A model generated the notes under the pieces. It did not search any database, was not told the origin of the DNA, and saw nothing but the letters and a program-made list of their open reading frames with translations. The translations under genes and the position numbers were made by a program. Positions 62,813-64,000 of a stretch of DNA of 64,000 nucleotides are shown here, in pieces. The DNA comes from Planctomycetota bacterium (GTDB taxonomy: Bacteria; Planctomycetota; UBA1135; GCA-002686595): assembly GCA_016795205.1 (NCBI GenBank), contig JAEUHZ010000032.1:1-64000 (forward strand), written 5' to 3'. Positions within the stretch are counted from its first letter, which is position 1; each line of letters opens with the position of its first letter.

Positions 62813-63910
62813 TCACTTCCGGGTCCGGGAGAAGAAGGGCAGCGCGCAGAAGGCCGCGGCCTGGCGCTTGCCCTTGACGTCGATCTCGCACGCCGCACCC
62901 GGCTCGCCCAGGGCGAGCGGGACGTAGGCGGTACCGATGTTCGTGCCGAGCGTGGGGGACGGCGAGCCCGAGACGACCGCGCCGACCTGCTCCCCGCCCA
63001 CGACGACCGCGTAGCCCTGGCGGGGTGCGCGCGGGCCGTCGGTCTTGAGGCCGACCAGGCGGCGCACGGGTTGCGCGCGGATGGCCGCGAGCGCCGCGCG
63101 CCCGATCCACTCGCCCTTCTCGGGCGCGAACGAGACGCCGAACTCGAGCCCGGCCTGGATCGGGTCGTGCGTCGCGTCGATCTCGTGGCCGTAGAGCGGC
63201 ATCCCGGCCTCCAGGCGCAGCGTGTCGCGCGCGCCCAGGCCGATCGGCGTCATCCCGTGCGCCTCACCCGCGGCGCACAGCTCGTCCCACACGCGGCCGA
63301 CCTCGGGCGCGGGTACGTAGAGCTCGTACCCGAGCTCGCCCGTGTAGCCCGTGCGGCTGATGCGCACGCCCGGGATCCCGCACACCTCGCCGAACGCGAA
63401 CTTGTAGTAGCCGAGCTTCGAGAGGTCGATGCCGCGCACCAGCTTCTCGACGATGGCGCGCGACTCCTGGCCTTGCACGGCGACCATCGCCAGCTCGTCG
63501 GTCTGGTCGTGGATCGCGACGTCGAAGCCGCGCGCGTGCTCGCGCATCCACTCCAGGTCGGCGGCCGTGTTCGAGGCGTTCACGACCAGGAAGACCTCGT
63601 CCGCGCCGGGATAGACCAAGAGGTCGTCGATCGGCATGCCATCCGCGCGACAGAACAGGGCGTAGCGGATGGCGCCGACGGGGATCCGCGCCACGTGGTT
63701 CGTGGCCACGAGGTCCAGGAACGCGACGCGATCCTTCCCGGTCACGCGCACGCGTCCCATGTGGGACAGGTCGAAGAGCCCGGCGCGCGTGCGGACCCGC
63801 GTGACCTCCTCGAGGATCGGGCCGTACTGGACCGGCATCTGCCAGCCGCCGAACTCGACCAAGCGCGCGCCGTGACGGACGTGGCGGTCGTGGAGCGGAG
63901 TGTGCTTCAT
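62813..63910 (-). CDS. gcvT: Glycine cleavage system T protein (aminomethyltransferase)
   Basis: Transfers the aminomethyl carbon to tetrahydrofolate, releasing ammonia. The 365-residue protein starts MKHTPLHDRHVRHGARLVEF and has FDLSHMGRVRV, DLLVYPGADEVFLVVNASNTAADLEWM, RISRTGYTGELGYELYVP and the conserved IGLGARDTLRLEAGMPLYGHE. The catalytic Asp lies within the IDDLLVY/D-rich region expected for the family. It is the first gene of the operon. Only 90 bases upstream are visible, with no glycine riboswitch features found in them, so a riboswitch further up cannot be excluded. Confidence 0.97.
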   Translation of the reverse strand: MKHTPLHDRHVRHGARLVEFGGWQMPVQYGPILEEVTRVRTRAGLFDLSHMGRVRVTGKDRVAFLDLVATNHVARIPVGAIRYALFCRADGMPIDDLLVYPGADEVFLVVNASNTAADLEWMREHARGFDVAIHDQTDELAMVAVQGQESRAIVEKLVRGIDLSKLGYYKFAFGEVCGIPGVRISRTGYTGELGYELYVPAPEVGRVWDELCAAGEAHGMTPIGLGARDTLRLEAGMPLYGHEIDATHDPIQAGLEFGVSFAPEKGEWIGRAALAAIRAQPVRRLVGLKTDGPRAPRQGYAVVVGGEQVGAVVSGSPSPTLGTNIGTAYVPLALGEPGAACEIDVKGKRQAAAFCALPFFSRTRK

Positions 63911-64000
63911 CGCGGCGGGGGAGTGCGGGGCTAGGGCGGGATCGTCCAGGGAATGGGCCAGGGGCGCGTCCCCTCGCTCGGCGGTCGCGCCCCTGTCGAT
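63911..64000. other. Start of the gcvT upstream region
   Basis: Ninety bases to the window edge. CAGGGGCGCG (63959-63968) and CGCGCCCCTG (63986-63995) form a 10-base inverted repeat, which could be a terminator for a gene outside the window or a leader hairpin. No tandem glycine-aptamer hallmarks were seen. Confidence 0.35.

Noticed and set aside
63911..64000. Glycine riboswitch before gcvT
   Set aside because: Only 90 bases are visible; a GC hairpin is present but none of the conserved aptamer segments was recognised.

Overview
The window is very GC-rich, tightly packed bacterial DNA. It looks like a Gram-negative-type member of the Planctomycetota or a close relative. This is inferred from three things: a lipid A and heptose LPS gene set; secreted proteins that end in the Cys- and Asn-containing C-terminal domain common in planctomycetes (35565-36869 and 43167-44204); and large membrane Ser/Thr kinases and alkaline-phosphatase-superfamily lipoproteins. 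No transposase, integrase, CRISPR array or phage gene was seen. One tRNA gene, tRNA-Gln(UUG), is present.

Layout. 1-2505: end of a short-chain dehydrogenase, then a coiled-coil protein coupled to a family 2 glycosyltransferase. 2519-4701 (minus): coaE-rho. 4952-8443: a membrane-anchored coiled-coil protein with a BRCT-like end, a strong hairpin, tatC and cinA. 8480-9680: tRNA-Gln, a secreted protein and a small RNA polymerase omega-like gene. 9760-14425: lpxK, an LpxL-type acyltransferase, hldD and hldE (lipid A and ADP-heptose). 14475-24861: two S9 peptidases and one two-domain M16 peptidase, interleaved with a DUF350 membrane protein, an RlmA-like methyltransferase and an APC permease. 24936-29898: ATP-grasp enzyme, B12-binding radical SAM protein, a second and split heptose kinase/adenylyltransferase pair, and a TauE/SafE transporter. 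29956-32552 (minus): two glutamate dehydrogenase paralogues, one lacking the catalytic lysine. 32710-35518: WaaP/KdkA-like kinase and two family 9 glycosyltransferases. 35565-44204: secreted and membrane proteins, including a visibly lower-GC patch around 39550-40140. 44610-51552: FHA-GAF-sigma54 activator, a degenerate metallopeptidase-like protein and a Ser/Thr kinase. 51651-53835 (minus): CMD-like protein, phosphatidylserine decarboxylase and a coiled-coil protein. 54011-55838: acyl-CoA dehydrogenase and a DUF2064 protein. 55832-63910 (minus): gcvT-gcvH-gcvP, an HDOD protein, an LplA/LipM-type enzyme and a sulfatase-fold lipoprotein.

How the parts fit. LpxK, the acyltransferase, HldD/HldE, the WaaP-like kinase and the GT9 enzymes together support heptose-containing LPS. 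GcvTHP needs lipoylated GcvH, which the LplA/LipM-type enzyme nearby could help supply. The Ser/Thr kinase and the FHA-headed sigma54 activator, two genes apart, could form a phosphorylation-to-transcription circuit. Thirteen gene pairs overlap by exactly four bases (NTGA), and many isolated genes have a TANNNT -10-like element only 6-10 bases before the start codon, which implies leaderless or almost leaderless mRNAs. The most interesting signals are the glutamate dehydrogenase/pseudo-dehydrogenase pair, the leaderless promoter pattern, the kinase/FHA locus, the duplicated heptose module beside a B12 radical SAM gene, and a perfect 7-1-7 palindrome placed over a promoter at 44277-44293.
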